Of a DNA stretch of 22,892 nt, positions 1-7,392 are shown in pieces. The stretch is from JAEXNA01 sp037968995 (GTDB taxonomy: Bacteria; Vulcanimicrobiota; Xenobia; Xenobiales; JADMJV01). Location: the NCBI GenBank assembly GCA_037968995.1, contig JBBKWP010000021.1:1-22892 (forward strand), in the 5' to 3' direction. Below the pieces are notes generated by a model, which saw only the letters and a list, made by a program, of their open reading frames with translations, made no database searches and was not told the DNA's origin. Position 1 is the first letter of the stretch. The number at the start of each line of letters is the position of its first letter. Both the position numbers and the translations under genes were made by a program.

Positions 1-425
1 TCGAGAATCACCTGAAGCGTTCCGTCGGGATCAAAGCGGTACAGTCGTCCTTGGCGCTCGTCGGTGGGCATGGTGCCGCAGAAGACGCGACCTTCGGGGT
101 CGGCGATAACGTCGTTGAAACGGGACTCTTCTTCACCCTCGATACCTTTCAGCAAGGTCTCTATGTAGCCCTCAGGACTCCACAGGCGGATGGCGCCTTT
201 GGCCATGAAAAGCAGTAGCCGACCGTCCTCGTTGAGGGTCATTCCGCCCACCGCATCCTTGCCCTCATACACCTGCTGAGATTGCTCTGTTTTGCTATCG
301 AAGCAGTACAGAGCGGAGGCGTCCACATCGGTGAAGTATAGCTTGCCTTCCTTGGGGTCCCAAGTGGGGCGTTCAGCGCAGCCACATTGGAAGTCGGCGA
401 TCATCTCGATATTCATATCTTTCAT
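1..425 (-). CDS. SMP-30/gluconolactonase/LRE family protein, partial
   Basis: This is the N-terminal ~140 residues of a six-bladed beta-propeller lactonase of the SMP-30/regucalcin family; the C-terminal part lies beyond the left edge. Visible hallmarks are CAERPTWDPKEGKLYFTDVD (the first metal-ligand Glu and the W-D-P/LYFTDVD strand), DAVGGMTLNEDGRLL and the RFNDVIADPEGRVFCGTMP block, whose Asn is a metal ligand in the family. Such enzymes hydrolyse sugar lactones, for example gluconolactone to gluconate. The ATG at 425 overlaps the stop of the upstream dehydrogenase as ATGA, implying translational coupling. An in-frame ATG at 416 has a better-placed AAGGA and is an equally good start. It is the third gene of a minus-strand unit with the SDR and the GH13 enzyme. 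The family call is firm, the substrate is not. Confidence 0.9.
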   Translation of the reverse strand, partial: MKDMNIEMIADFQCGCAERPTWDPKEGKLYFTDVDASALYCFDSKTEQSQQVYEGKDAVGGMTLNEDGRLLLFMAKGAIRLWSPEGYIETLLKGIEGEEESRFNDVIADPEGRVFCGTMPTDERQGRLYRFDPDGTLQVIL

Positions 426-1204
426 CCTTGCAAAAGGGATTGGGCCCCGTCGACCCACATTTCCGTGCCAGTGACGTGACTGGCAAGATCTGACGCCAAG
501 AAGGCGATCACGTTGGCCACCTGCTCGGCCCGACCGGGCCCACCTTGAGTCAACGGCACGGCGCCCTTGGGAAATTCCACCGGCGTTCTTATGGATTCCA
601 GATTGCGCTTTTCGGTGTTGTCTTCTATTTCGGATTCTATCCAACCGGGGCAAACCACGTTGACCCGAATCTTCTGGGGAGCCAACTCTAAAGCGATCAT
701 TTTTGCGAAGGCCACCTGTCCGGCCTTTGAGGTAGCGTAAGCGGTGGCCCCTGTATTAGAGAACATGCGTGTACCGTTGACCGAGGCGGTGATCACCACC
801 GACCCTCCTTGGCGCTTGAGCAGCGGCAGACAGGCTTTCACAGTAAGAAAAGTGCCGGTGAGGTTGGTGGAGAGGGTACTCTCCCATTCCTTAAGTGTGA
901 GGTCTTTCAAGGGGGCCCAGACTCCGTTGACACCGGCGTTGGCTACCAAAATGTCCAGGCGGCCCCAATCTTTCTCTATGACTCCGACGGCAGCGACCAG
1001 AGCTTCTTCGTCGGTAACGTCGGCAACGCAGGCCATGGCTTCAAAGCCATCCTCTCGCAAGCTTTTGACTGCGTCTTCCACCTTGGCTTGGGTGCGTCCC
1101 AGTACCGCCACCTTGGCGCCTCTTCGGCAAAGGGTTAACGACGTGCTCCAACCGATACCGGAGGATCCACCGGTGACGAGGGCGACTTTGCCTTCGAATT
1201 CCAT
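422..1204 (-). CDS. SDR family NAD(P)-dependent oxidoreductase (sugar-dehydrogenase-like)
   Basis: A 260-residue classical short-chain dehydrogenase with a complete Rossmann fold. The cofactor loop TGGSSGIG is at residues 11-18, Arg37 follows strand beta-2 and favours NADP, NAG is at 89-91, and the catalytic Ser141 and the YATSK motif (Tyr156, Lys160) are intact. The C-terminal VTGTEMWVDGA block is typical of the glucose/3-oxoacyl-reductase branch. The start has a GAGG 9 nt upstream, overlapping the stop of the GH13 gene 12 nt away, and its own stop overlaps the next gene by 4 nt, so the three are surely cotranscribed. A downstream lactonase and an upstream glucose-releasing enzyme make a sugar 1-dehydrogenase role likely, but SDR substrates cannot be read from sequence. 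Confidence 0.93.
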   Translation of the reverse strand: MEFEGKVALVTGGSSGIGWSTSLTLCRRGAKVAVLGRTQAKVEDAVKSLREDGFEAMACVADVTDEEALVAAVGVIEKDWGRLDILVANAGVNGVWAPLKDLTLKEWESTLSTNLTGTFLTVKACLPLLKRQGGSVVITASVNGTRMFSNTGATAYATSKAGQVAFAKMIALELAPQKIRVNVVCPGWIESEIEDNTEKRNLESIRTPVEFPKGAVPLTQGGPGRAEQVANVIAFLASDLASHVTGTEMWVDGAQSLLQG

Positions 1205-1216
1205 AGCTTGTTTACC

Positions 1217-3061
1217 TCACTCTTTCTCAACCCAGAGTTGGGTCGCTGCTGTTAAAATCGGAAGACAGCCTTGGCTCACGACGACTTCCGCTCCACTGAG
1301 AGCTTCTTTGAAGGCTGCGCCATCGGGGATCGCCGCGATGTCGACAGGCACAGATCTTAGGTCATCTGGACCTCGGCGGGCGACACAGACCACCCGAGAA
1401 CTGGGCGCTTCTCTCAGGAACGCTACGGTATTGAGTTGGGCGGTCAGGGTTTGATAGGCACCGCCTCGTAGGGCGGGGAGCGTGCGCCTAAGGTTGATCA
1501 AGGTTTTCCACCCCTCAAACCAATCGCTATCCCACTGCTCGGGGTCCCAGGGCATACAGCGGCGGTTGTCCGGATCGCGACCGCCCTCTAGGCCGATTTC
1601 GTCACCGTAATACACATTGGGTACGCCCGGATAGGTGAACATCAGATGGCGCGCCAGCGCAGCTTTTTCTCGGTCTCCATCGACCATATTCAAGAGGCGG
1701 GGGGTGTCGTGACTGCCCAACAGATTGAACTGCTGTCGGGCGGCTTCCCAGGGTACCGAGGCCCGGAAATTTCGCCACTGCGCCTCCATATCAGCCGTTT
1801 CTAAAGGGTAGTCGTCGCCCCAATCGCGTCCCGAAAGATGATGGTAGTCGTGGCCGGTCAGCCAATGATAGAGCGGCATCATAAAGCCGCGATAGTTCAT
1901 GGTCGCGTCGAGTTGGTCCCCCTGCAGGTAGGAACTCGCGTCGAAGAAGCTTTCACCGAGAAAGTACGAGTCGGGCCGGGTCTCTTTGACGGCTTGGCGC
2001 ATCCCTCTCAATACTTTGTGTCCCAAATGGTCGGCGCGCTGACGGCCCAGCATGTTGGCCACGTCTACGCGCCAACCGTCCAAATTGTAGGGAGGCGCAA
2101 GCCACCGCCTGAGTACGGAATCCTGCTTTTGATACATCCATTCCTTGAGTTTGGCGCTGCGGTAATTGAGCTTGGGAAGCGATCGAATACCTAGCCAACT
2201 CTCATAGTCTTCCGGATGTTTGTGGAAAGTGAAGAACTCGGCCGTCTCGGCTTGGGCGTCCTTGAGAGCGTCCTGAAACCAGGGGTGCTCCACGCCGCAG
2301 TGGTTAGGCACCACGTCTAAAATGATGCGCATTCCCCTCTTGCGGGTGGCCTCTCTGAGCCTGATGAGGGCGGCATCTCCTCCGAAGTGAGGATCGACTG
2401 CGTGGTAACTGGCGACGTCATATTTGTGGCTGCTGGGGGCGGTGAAAATAGGATTGAGGTAGAGAGCGTTCACGCCTAACTCGTCCTGCAGATAAGTGAG
2501 TTTGTCGGTGATCCCGTGCAGGTTTCCCCCGTAGAATTCCCGAGCGCCTTGATGAACGTTGGGCAGTTCACCCCACTTCTTTGCTACGACCGGACAACCG
2601 TCCAGGCGATGCTGACCGGAGCGGACGGAGCTTTCCGGTGGCCCCACTGCGAAGCGGTCAGGAAAAATCTGATAGAAGACAGCGTCGTCGACCCAGGACG
2701 TTTCTGAACGATCCGGCAGAATCTGGAAATCGTTGTGATAGGTGGGTACCGACCTGGTGATGCCAGCGGCGTTGTACCACCAGACTCCTTGCTCGGTTCG
2801 GAGAAGGAAGCGATAGTGAAATCTGGGGTTGTGAGGATTGAGCGTAACTTCCCACCAGTGGCAGTCGTAGCCCTGACGGTCCGGAACTCGTTGAGCCGCG
2901 ACGGTCTGTTCTTCACCTTCGGGAGCACAGCGGATATAGACGTTTTTGATGGGAGCGTTTCGGGAGGTTCGCAGACGCAAGCGGACCTCGAAAGTCGATC
3001 CGGACAGCCTATCGAGATAGAGACCGGTAGGCGTATGATGTACCGCGGCGTGCCAATCCAT
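1217..3061 (-). CDS. malZ: GH13 maltodextrin glucosidase (MalZ-like)
   Basis: A 614-residue glycoside hydrolase family 13 protein that reads like E. coli MalZ from end to end. An N-terminal beta domain (about 1-120) is followed by a TIM barrel opening with AVFYQIFPDRF. YGGNLHGITDKL and LNPIFTAPSSHKYDV follow, then the catalytic triad: nucleophile Asp333 in GWRVDV, acid/base Glu370 in FLGES, and Asp452 in SHDTPRL. PGVPNVYYGDEIGL is also family-typical. No signal peptide, so it should act in the cytoplasm, releasing glucose from short maltodextrins. The open frame runs upstream to 3298, but similarity begins at the Met at 3061 and the longer start would run into the divergent trehalase gene. 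Neopullulanase or cyclomaltodextrinase activity is the alternative. First gene of the unit with the SDR and lactonase. Confidence 0.9.
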   Translation of the reverse strand: MDWHAAVHHTPTGLYLDRLSGSTFEVRLRLRTSRNAPIKNVYIRCAPEGEEQTVAAQRVPDRQGYDCHWWEVTLNPHNPRFHYRFLLRTEQGVWWYNAAGITRSVPTYHNDFQILPDRSETSWVDDAVFYQIFPDRFAVGPPESSVRSGQHRLDGCPVVAKKWGELPNVHQGAREFYGGNLHGITDKLTYLQDELGVNALYLNPIFTAPSSHKYDVASYHAVDPHFGGDAALIRLREATRKRGMRIILDVVPNHCGVEHPWFQDALKDAQAETAEFFTFHKHPEDYESWLGIRSLPKLNYRSAKLKEWMYQKQDSVLRRWLAPPYNLDGWRVDVANMLGRQRADHLGHKVLRGMRQAVKETRPDSYFLGESFFDASSYLQGDQLDATMNYRGFMMPLYHWLTGHDYHHLSGRDWGDDYPLETADMEAQWRNFRASVPWEAARQQFNLLGSHDTPRLLNMVDGDREKAALARHLMFTYPGVPNVYYGDEIGLEGGRDPDNRRCMPWDPEQWDSDWFEGWKTLINLRRTLPALRGGAYQTLTAQLNTVAFLREAPSSRVVCVARRGPDDLRSVPVDIAAIPDGAAFKEALSGAEVVVSQGCLPILTAATQLWVEKE

Positions 3062-3164
3062 AGACGGTCGATTCTCAGCCCGCGAGCAGGTTCCTAGTAG
3101 AACATCCGTATAGACCTTTCGGATAGTGCGCAGGTTTGAGGGCGGGAGCGCGAAGATCGTGCCT

Positions 3165-4745
3165 ATGAAGTTGGAGTCTGTCAGAGGTCGTGAGAAATGG
3201 CCGCATAGGCTGAGCGAGCGGATCAAGAATCGCTGTTGGGCGGCCCTCACACGACGCCTCGACGGCGACTCGCTAAGAAGCGTGCTGAGAGATCCCAAAG
3301 GCGACGGTCAAGCCCGCTTGTATCTGCCCGCGGGGGATACAGAATCTTATGAGTACTACAAAGAGTGGAGTGGCCAACGAGATTTTGAACTTCTCATTTT
3401 GCCAGAGAGGGTGACGCCCGACTATGTTCTGTCGCTGAACTCCAAGCCTGGTCTGCTAGGGCTCGGCTTGGGGGTGGATGGACCGCGCAAGTATGTGGTT
3501 CCGGGAGGGCGCTTCCAGGAGATGTACGGGTGGGACAGCTACTTCATCGCCCTAGGTTTGGTTCGCGACGGCCTGGTAGACTTGGCGCAAGAGATGGTGG
3601 ACCAACTGGTGTATGAAGTAGAGCGCTACGGTGCCATACTGAATGCCAATCGGACCTACTATTTAACCCGTTCTCAGCCGCCTTTTCTTACGTCGCTGTT
3701 GCGACTTTTCCCCGAGACCGAACCGTCCTGGATAGAGCGTGGATTGCGGGCCGCTGTTTTCGAGTACGACAACGTTTGGACGGGGCCGAACCGACTGATG
3801 AAGTGCGGGCTTTCTCGTTACTACTGTTCGGGAATTGGATACCCGCCCGAGACGTTGCTGAGACATTATGGTTCCATTCTAAAGCCCTACGCCGATGCTC
3901 TCAATTTGACAGTCGAGGGGTATCGAGCAGCCTACTTAGCCCGTCGGGTTTTTTCCCCCGAACTCGACGCATACTTCAAAGAAGACCGTGCGGTGCGAGA
4001 GTCGGGTCACGACACCTCTTACCGACTCGAGGGGATCTGCACGCGACTGTGCACGGTCGATCTGAACTCGCTGCTTTATCGTTATGAGCGCGATCTCGCG
4101 GACATTCTCCTTGCCAAGTTTCCGAACGGTCTTGACGGCATACCGCCCGCTGAAGTCTGGTGTGAACGAGCCCAGGGCAGGCAGCGGATGATGACCCAAC
4201 TGTGCTGGAGCAGGGACCAGTTCTTCGACTTCGATACGAGGACCGAGGCTTGCACGGACTTCTGTTCCGCGACCAACTTCTTCCCACTCTGGGCCGGACT
4301 GGCGACCCGAGAGCAAGCCGCTCGAATGGTCGAGGCCCTGGAGCGCCTCATCGAGCCTGGAGGGATCGCAGGGACCACCGAGGCCTCACGGGGCCCCGTC
4401 ATTGAGGAACGCACGCCCAGACAGTGGGACTTTCCCTTCGGGTGGGCCCCGCATCAGATGCTGATATGGGAGGGATTGAGGAACTACGGCTATGAGCGCG
4501 AGGCGTCGGATCTCGCCCTACGGTGGATCAAGATGCTCACCCAGAATGCCATCGACAGCCATGGCGTTTTGATGGAGAAATACAATGTGGTCACGGGTTC
4601 AGATGAACTGTTCGCGGAGTATGCCAATCAAGGGAGCGCTAACGAAGGGTTCGGTTGGACCAACGCCTCGTACCAGTTGGGCTTGGACCTCTTGAGAGCG
4701 GAGCAGCGGCGGGAGTTGGACGAGATGGGGGGCGGGCCGGTCTAA
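3165..4745 (+). CDS. GH37 trehalase, cytoplasmic, neutral-trehalase-like
   Basis: A 526-residue family GH37 trehalase, splitting trehalose into two glucoses. Both family signatures are present: PGGRFQEMYGWDSY at 113-126 and QWDFPFGWAP at 420-429. The likely catalytic acid is Asp283 in ESGHDTSYR, and the C-terminal block EKY (471-473) to EGFGWTN (494-500) carries the region of the general base. There is no signal peptide, so it is an intracellular enzyme. ESGHDTSYR followed by TVDLNSLLY is, from memory, the version seen in fungal neutral trehalases rather than the ESGWDFSSRW type of E. coli TreA. Start choice is uncertain: ATG 3165 is taken, but GTG 3159 (GGGAG 10 nt upstream) and GTG 3126 are in frame. 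Transcribed divergently from the GH13 operon across about 100 bp. Confidence 0.92.
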   Translation: MKLESVRGREKWPHRLSERIKNRCWAALTRRLDGDSLRSVLRDPKGDGQARLYLPAGDTESYEYYKEWSGQRDFELLILPERVTPDYVLSLNSKPGLLGLGLGVDGPRKYVVPGGRFQEMYGWDSYFIALGLVRDGLVDLAQEMVDQLVYEVERYGAILNANRTYYLTRSQPPFLTSLLRLFPETEPSWIERGLRAAVFEYDNVWTGPNRLMKCGLSRYYCSGIGYPPETLLRHYGSILKPYADALNLTVEGYRAAYLARRVFSPELDAYFKEDRAVRESGHDTSYRLEGICTRLCTVDLNSLLYRYERDLADILLAKFPNGLDGIPPAEVWCERAQGRQRMMTQLCWSRDQFFDFDTRTEACTDFCSATNFFPLWAGLATREQAARMVEALERLIEPGGIAGTTEASRGPVIEERTPRQWDFPFGWAPHQMLIWEGLRNYGYEREASDLALRWIKMLTQNAIDSHGVLMEKYNVVTGSDELFAEYANQGSANEGFGWTNASYQLGLDLLRAEQRRELDEMGGGPV

Positions 4746-4931
4746 CAGAATGCGAGGCTTGGTGAACCTTGGCAGTGTGTGGGAACACAGCTACGAGAAG
4801 CTCGCGGCCTGAGTTGGGGTAGCCCGTGGATAGCCCGGGGACAGCTAAGACTGGGGCGGCGAGGTTGGGCTGTTCGCCGTGGGGCTGATACTGTGGTTGT
4901 GGACTCAGGAATGAAAAAAGAACCGAAAATG
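4746..4931. other. Intergenic region after the trehalase, little visible
   Basis: No coding sequence is evident. There is a weak hairpin, CGGCGA (4857-4862) with TCGCCG (4874-4879), loop 11 nt and no T-tract, which is at best a poor terminator. The heptamer TAGCCCG occurs twice (about 4820 and 4831). Base composition shifts to A/T-rich from about 4912, marking the promoter zone of the next gene. Confidence 0.4.
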
Positions 4932-4960
4932 TGAACAAATTTTTAACACTTTGCTAAACT
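4932..4960 (+). promoter_or_regulatory. Candidate sigma-70-type promoter for the subtilisin-like gene
   Basis: TGAACA at 4932-4937 (4 of 6 matches to TTGACA) is spaced 17 nt from TAAACT at 4955-4960 (4 of 6 matches to TATAAT), with a TGC extended -10 directly before it. It lies in an A/T-rich stretch about 30 nt upstream of the ATG at 4992. A consensus match only; no transcription evidence. Confidence 0.4.
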
Positions 4961-4991
4961 CTACGCAAAAACTGTCTGTTATTGTTGGAGT

Positions 4992-6182
4992 ATGGCTTTT
5001 ACCGTTCCTGGAAACTTCTCACAATTTACTCCGCTGATCGACCGTGCTGTGCGCAAGGTGGCGCTGCCTGAAGTCCCACAGAACCCGCAGGCGGGCTCGC
5101 TGGTCATCATCGATGATTTTCAGGACTCCAACGGACACGCCGCCCACGGCAATGTGGGAGCGCACGCCGCTGAGCAACACGGATTTCGTGGACCTATCTA
5201 CGCCGAGAAATACGGTTCGGACACCTACGTCCCGTCCCAGGCCGGAGCCACAGCGAGCCGGCTGAGTGAGAAACCGCTCGCCCCCGCCGCGGCGCGCCAG
5301 GCTATTGAGCGCTATGCCAGCCAGAGTCAGCAAGGTCTCTTGTCGAACGTCACCGGAGATCTGAACAAAGTCCGCGAGACGGGTTTGCACGATTCGGCTA
5401 TCAACGTCAGCATGGGAACACACCCTCAGAACATCGCCCTTGCCCTTTACGAGCGTGTGCGCTCCGCCCCCACTCAGCCCGCTCCGCCTCCCCCACCCGA
5501 ATCCGGGTTCACCGACTACGCCAACAAAGAGTATCAGTTTGCTCAAAATGTGATGGGCGCCTACGGGATAGACCAAAGCAAGCTCAACAGCACGGACTCA
5601 AAAGTCTCCGGACCCGAGCGTCTACGCCTGCAGCAGGGCCTGCTGGATGCCGCCCAGCGCGGCGGCAAAACTGACGAAGTGCAGCAAGCTAAGAAAGAGT
5701 ATGGCCAAGCCGTTCGGGCAGTGGAATCGCGCAACAATTCCGTGGTCGTTAGCGCAGGCAACCAGGAGCAGGTACTCGACCAGTTGGCTGCTGATGCGGG
5801 CGGTCGTAGAGTGAAAGCCGAGGCGAACTCCAACCACAACGTGTTAGTGAACTCCGACGTCACCACGGTGGGAGCCACCCGATGGAACACCAAGGGCCAA
5901 GAGCGCCTGGCGGAATACAGCACTCGCGACCCTGAGGTGGACATCTACGCTAGTGGAAGTGTTGGCAATGGCGAGAATCAGAATCGTGCCAATACTATGG
6001 GAACCTCCTTCTCAGCCCCTCGCGTCGCGGCCATGATGGCATCCCTGCACGGCACCCGTCCCGGCACACCCAGCCGAGCCGCTGAGAACCTGATGCGGAA
6101 TCGATTGACTCATCCCCTAGGCCAAGAGCAGGTCCTGGACTTTGGAAAAGCCGAAGAATATATGCGAACAGGAACCTTCTAG
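4992..6182 (+). CDS. S8 subtilisin-like serine peptidase, no signal peptide
   Basis: A 396-residue subtilase-fold protein. The catalytic Asp is in LVIIDDF (Asp41 or 42), the His is probably His52 in HAAHGNVGAHAA, a substrate-binding strand is INVSMG (137-142), the oxyanion Asn is Asn257 in VVVSAGNQ, and the nucleophile is Ser339 in the clear MGTSFSAPRVAA motif. The His region is unusual: the family norm is HGTHVAG. A roughly 105-residue insert (about 145-250), opening with a run of five prolines at 165-169 and then largely charged and helical, separates the substrate strand from the Asn strand. There is no signal peptide or pro-domain; the mature-like fold begins within 35 residues. GGAG sits just 1 nt from the ATG, too close for a normal ribosome site, so initiation is odd. 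Ends 27 nt from the convergent glgC. Fold is confident, activity likely. Confidence 0.82.
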   Translation: MAFTVPGNFSQFTPLIDRAVRKVALPEVPQNPQAGSLVIIDDFQDSNGHAAHGNVGAHAAEQHGFRGPIYAEKYGSDTYVPSQAGATASRLSEKPLAPAAARQAIERYASQSQQGLLSNVTGDLNKVRETGLHDSAINVSMGTHPQNIALALYERVRSAPTQPAPPPPPESGFTDYANKEYQFAQNVMGAYGIDQSKLNSTDSKVSGPERLRLQQGLLDAAQRGGKTDEVQQAKKEYGQAVRAVESRNNSVVVSAGNQEQVLDQLAADAGGRRVKAEANSNHNVLVNSDVTTVGATRWNTKGQERLAEYSTRDPEVDIYASGSVGNGENQNRANTMGTSFSAPRVAAMMASLHGTRPGTPSRAAENLMRNRLTHPLGQEQVLDFGKAEEYMRTGTF

Positions 6183-6222
6183 TCCAATCGATCCTTGTCA
6201 CGCACTGCTCTAGGAGAAGGTT
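6173..6222. terminator. Possible bidirectional hairpin between convergent genes
   Basis: AACCTTCT (6173-6180) is matched by AGAAGGTT (6215-6222), an 8-bp stem with a 34-nt spacer. The arms sit in the last codons of the subtilisin-like gene and of glgC. A modest T-rich stretch follows on the plus strand. A long loop and no clear U-tract make this a weak call. Confidence 0.3.
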
Positions 6223-7385
6223 TGACGGGTTCTTTTGGCTTTGGACTTGCTTTGCGTCGGGTCGGTTTTGGGGAAATGGAGGCAGATTTCGTCGCCATCG
6301 CCGACAGCTTCGTTCACCTCAACGCCAGCGTCGACCACGGCTTTTTTGATGACAGCACGAGGACCAACACAGACGCCTTCCATCAAAATCGAGTCTTCCA
6401 CCAGCGCCCCTTCGGCGATACGGCACCCAGGCCCCAAAATAGACCGCACCACTTTCCCCTCCACTCGGCAGCACGGAGAGACCAGGCTCCGATGAACCAC
6501 TGACGACCCTCCAAAGTAGGCGGGAGCGCGAAATCTTACGTCGGTAATAAAGGGCCGCTCTTCGTCGTCTAGTGGGAGAGGGGCGGGGTCCTCCAGAAGC
6601 TCCATCTGCGCTTCCCAGTAACTCTCTACAGTGCCCACGTCGCGCCAATAGCCATGGTGAGGCAAGGCGGCAACCTTCTTCTGTTTGACCAACAAGGGTA
6701 AGAGGTAGTCGCCGTAATCACCAAGCTCGGACCCGTGCTCTTTCTCTAGGTGGATAAGAGCCTCTAGGAGGGCGGGCTTCGAGAAAAGAAAGATTTCCGT
6801 CCCCACCAGTCGAGTTGACGGGTGTTCGGGCTTGTACTGAAAGTCAACAACTCTGTCGCCATCCGTCTCGAAAATCGAATAGCGACGGATGTCGAGTTCC
6901 TTCGGAGCGTCCCAAATCAGGGTCGAAAGATCGGCATTCTGCTCGATGTGGAAATCGATCAAGTCGCGGTAGTCAAATCGGTAGAGATGGTCCGCGCTCA
7001 GCACCAGAATGAAGTCAGCTTCAAAGTCTTCGAGAAATTCCCGTTGGAGATTCAATGCCTCGGCGTTGCCTCCACAAAATCCGTCCGTGTCATCGTTGTC
7101 GTCGGATTGGTAGGGAGGGAGGACGAAAAGTCCACCGTGCGAGCGGTCGAGATCCCACGGCCTCCCGTTCCGCAGATGGTCGTTTAACGAGTGGGGAAGA
7201 TACTGCTCCACGACCCAGACATCGGAAAGTTGACTGTGGTGAAGGTTCGAAAGAGGAATGTCGATGAGCCGATAAACTCCTCCGAACGGAACGGCGGGTT
7301 TGGCCCGGCCCTTCGTGATATCGCCCAAGCGACTCCCTTTGCCACCGGCTAGTATGACACTCAAGGTTTTGTAACGCTTTGTCAC
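6210..7385 (-). CDS. glgC: Glucose-1-phosphate adenylyltransferase (ADP-glucose pyrophosphorylase)
   Basis: A 391-residue GlgC, making ADP-glucose and pyrophosphate from ATP and glucose-1-phosphate, the committed step of glycogen synthesis in the cytosol. The nucleotide-binding loop ILAGGKGSRL is at 11-20, followed by RAKPAVPFGGVYRLIDIPLS, the catalytic-Asp strand LVLSADHLYRFDY, the sugar-phosphate Lys region FQYKPEHP and YWRDVGTVESYW. A left-handed beta-helix follows with hexapeptide-like repeats. It begins with GTG, 7 nt after the stop of the M20 gene, with AGGCGG just upstream, so the two are cotranscribed. It is shorter than the E. coli enzyme as I recall it (about 431 residues) and ends in a Lys/Arg-rich tail. 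With the GH13 and trehalase genes nearby, it points to active alpha-glucan turnover. Confidence 0.95.
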   Translation of the reverse strand: MTKRYKTLSVILAGGKGSRLGDITKGRAKPAVPFGGVYRLIDIPLSNLHHSQLSDVWVVEQYLPHSLNDHLRNGRPWDLDRSHGGLFVLPPYQSDDNDDTDGFCGGNAEALNLQREFLEDFEADFILVLSADHLYRFDYRDLIDFHIEQNADLSTLIWDAPKELDIRRYSIFETDGDRVVDFQYKPEHPSTRLVGTEIFLFSKPALLEALIHLEKEHGSELGDYGDYLLPLLVKQKKVAALPHHGYWRDVGTVESYWEAQMELLEDPAPLPLDDEERPFITDVRFRAPAYFGGSSVVHRSLVSPCCRVEGKVVRSILGPGCRIAEGALVEDSILMEGVCVGPRAVIKKAVVDAGVEVNEAVGDGDEICLHFPKTDPTQSKSKAKRTRQTFS

Positions 7386-7392
7386 GGACCGC

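Noticed and set aside
744..1454. Long plus-strand open frame opposite the SDR and GH13 genes
   Set aside because: It has no recognisable domain and no ribosome site, and lies antisense to two genes with intact catalytic motifs; it is a shadow of their codon bias.
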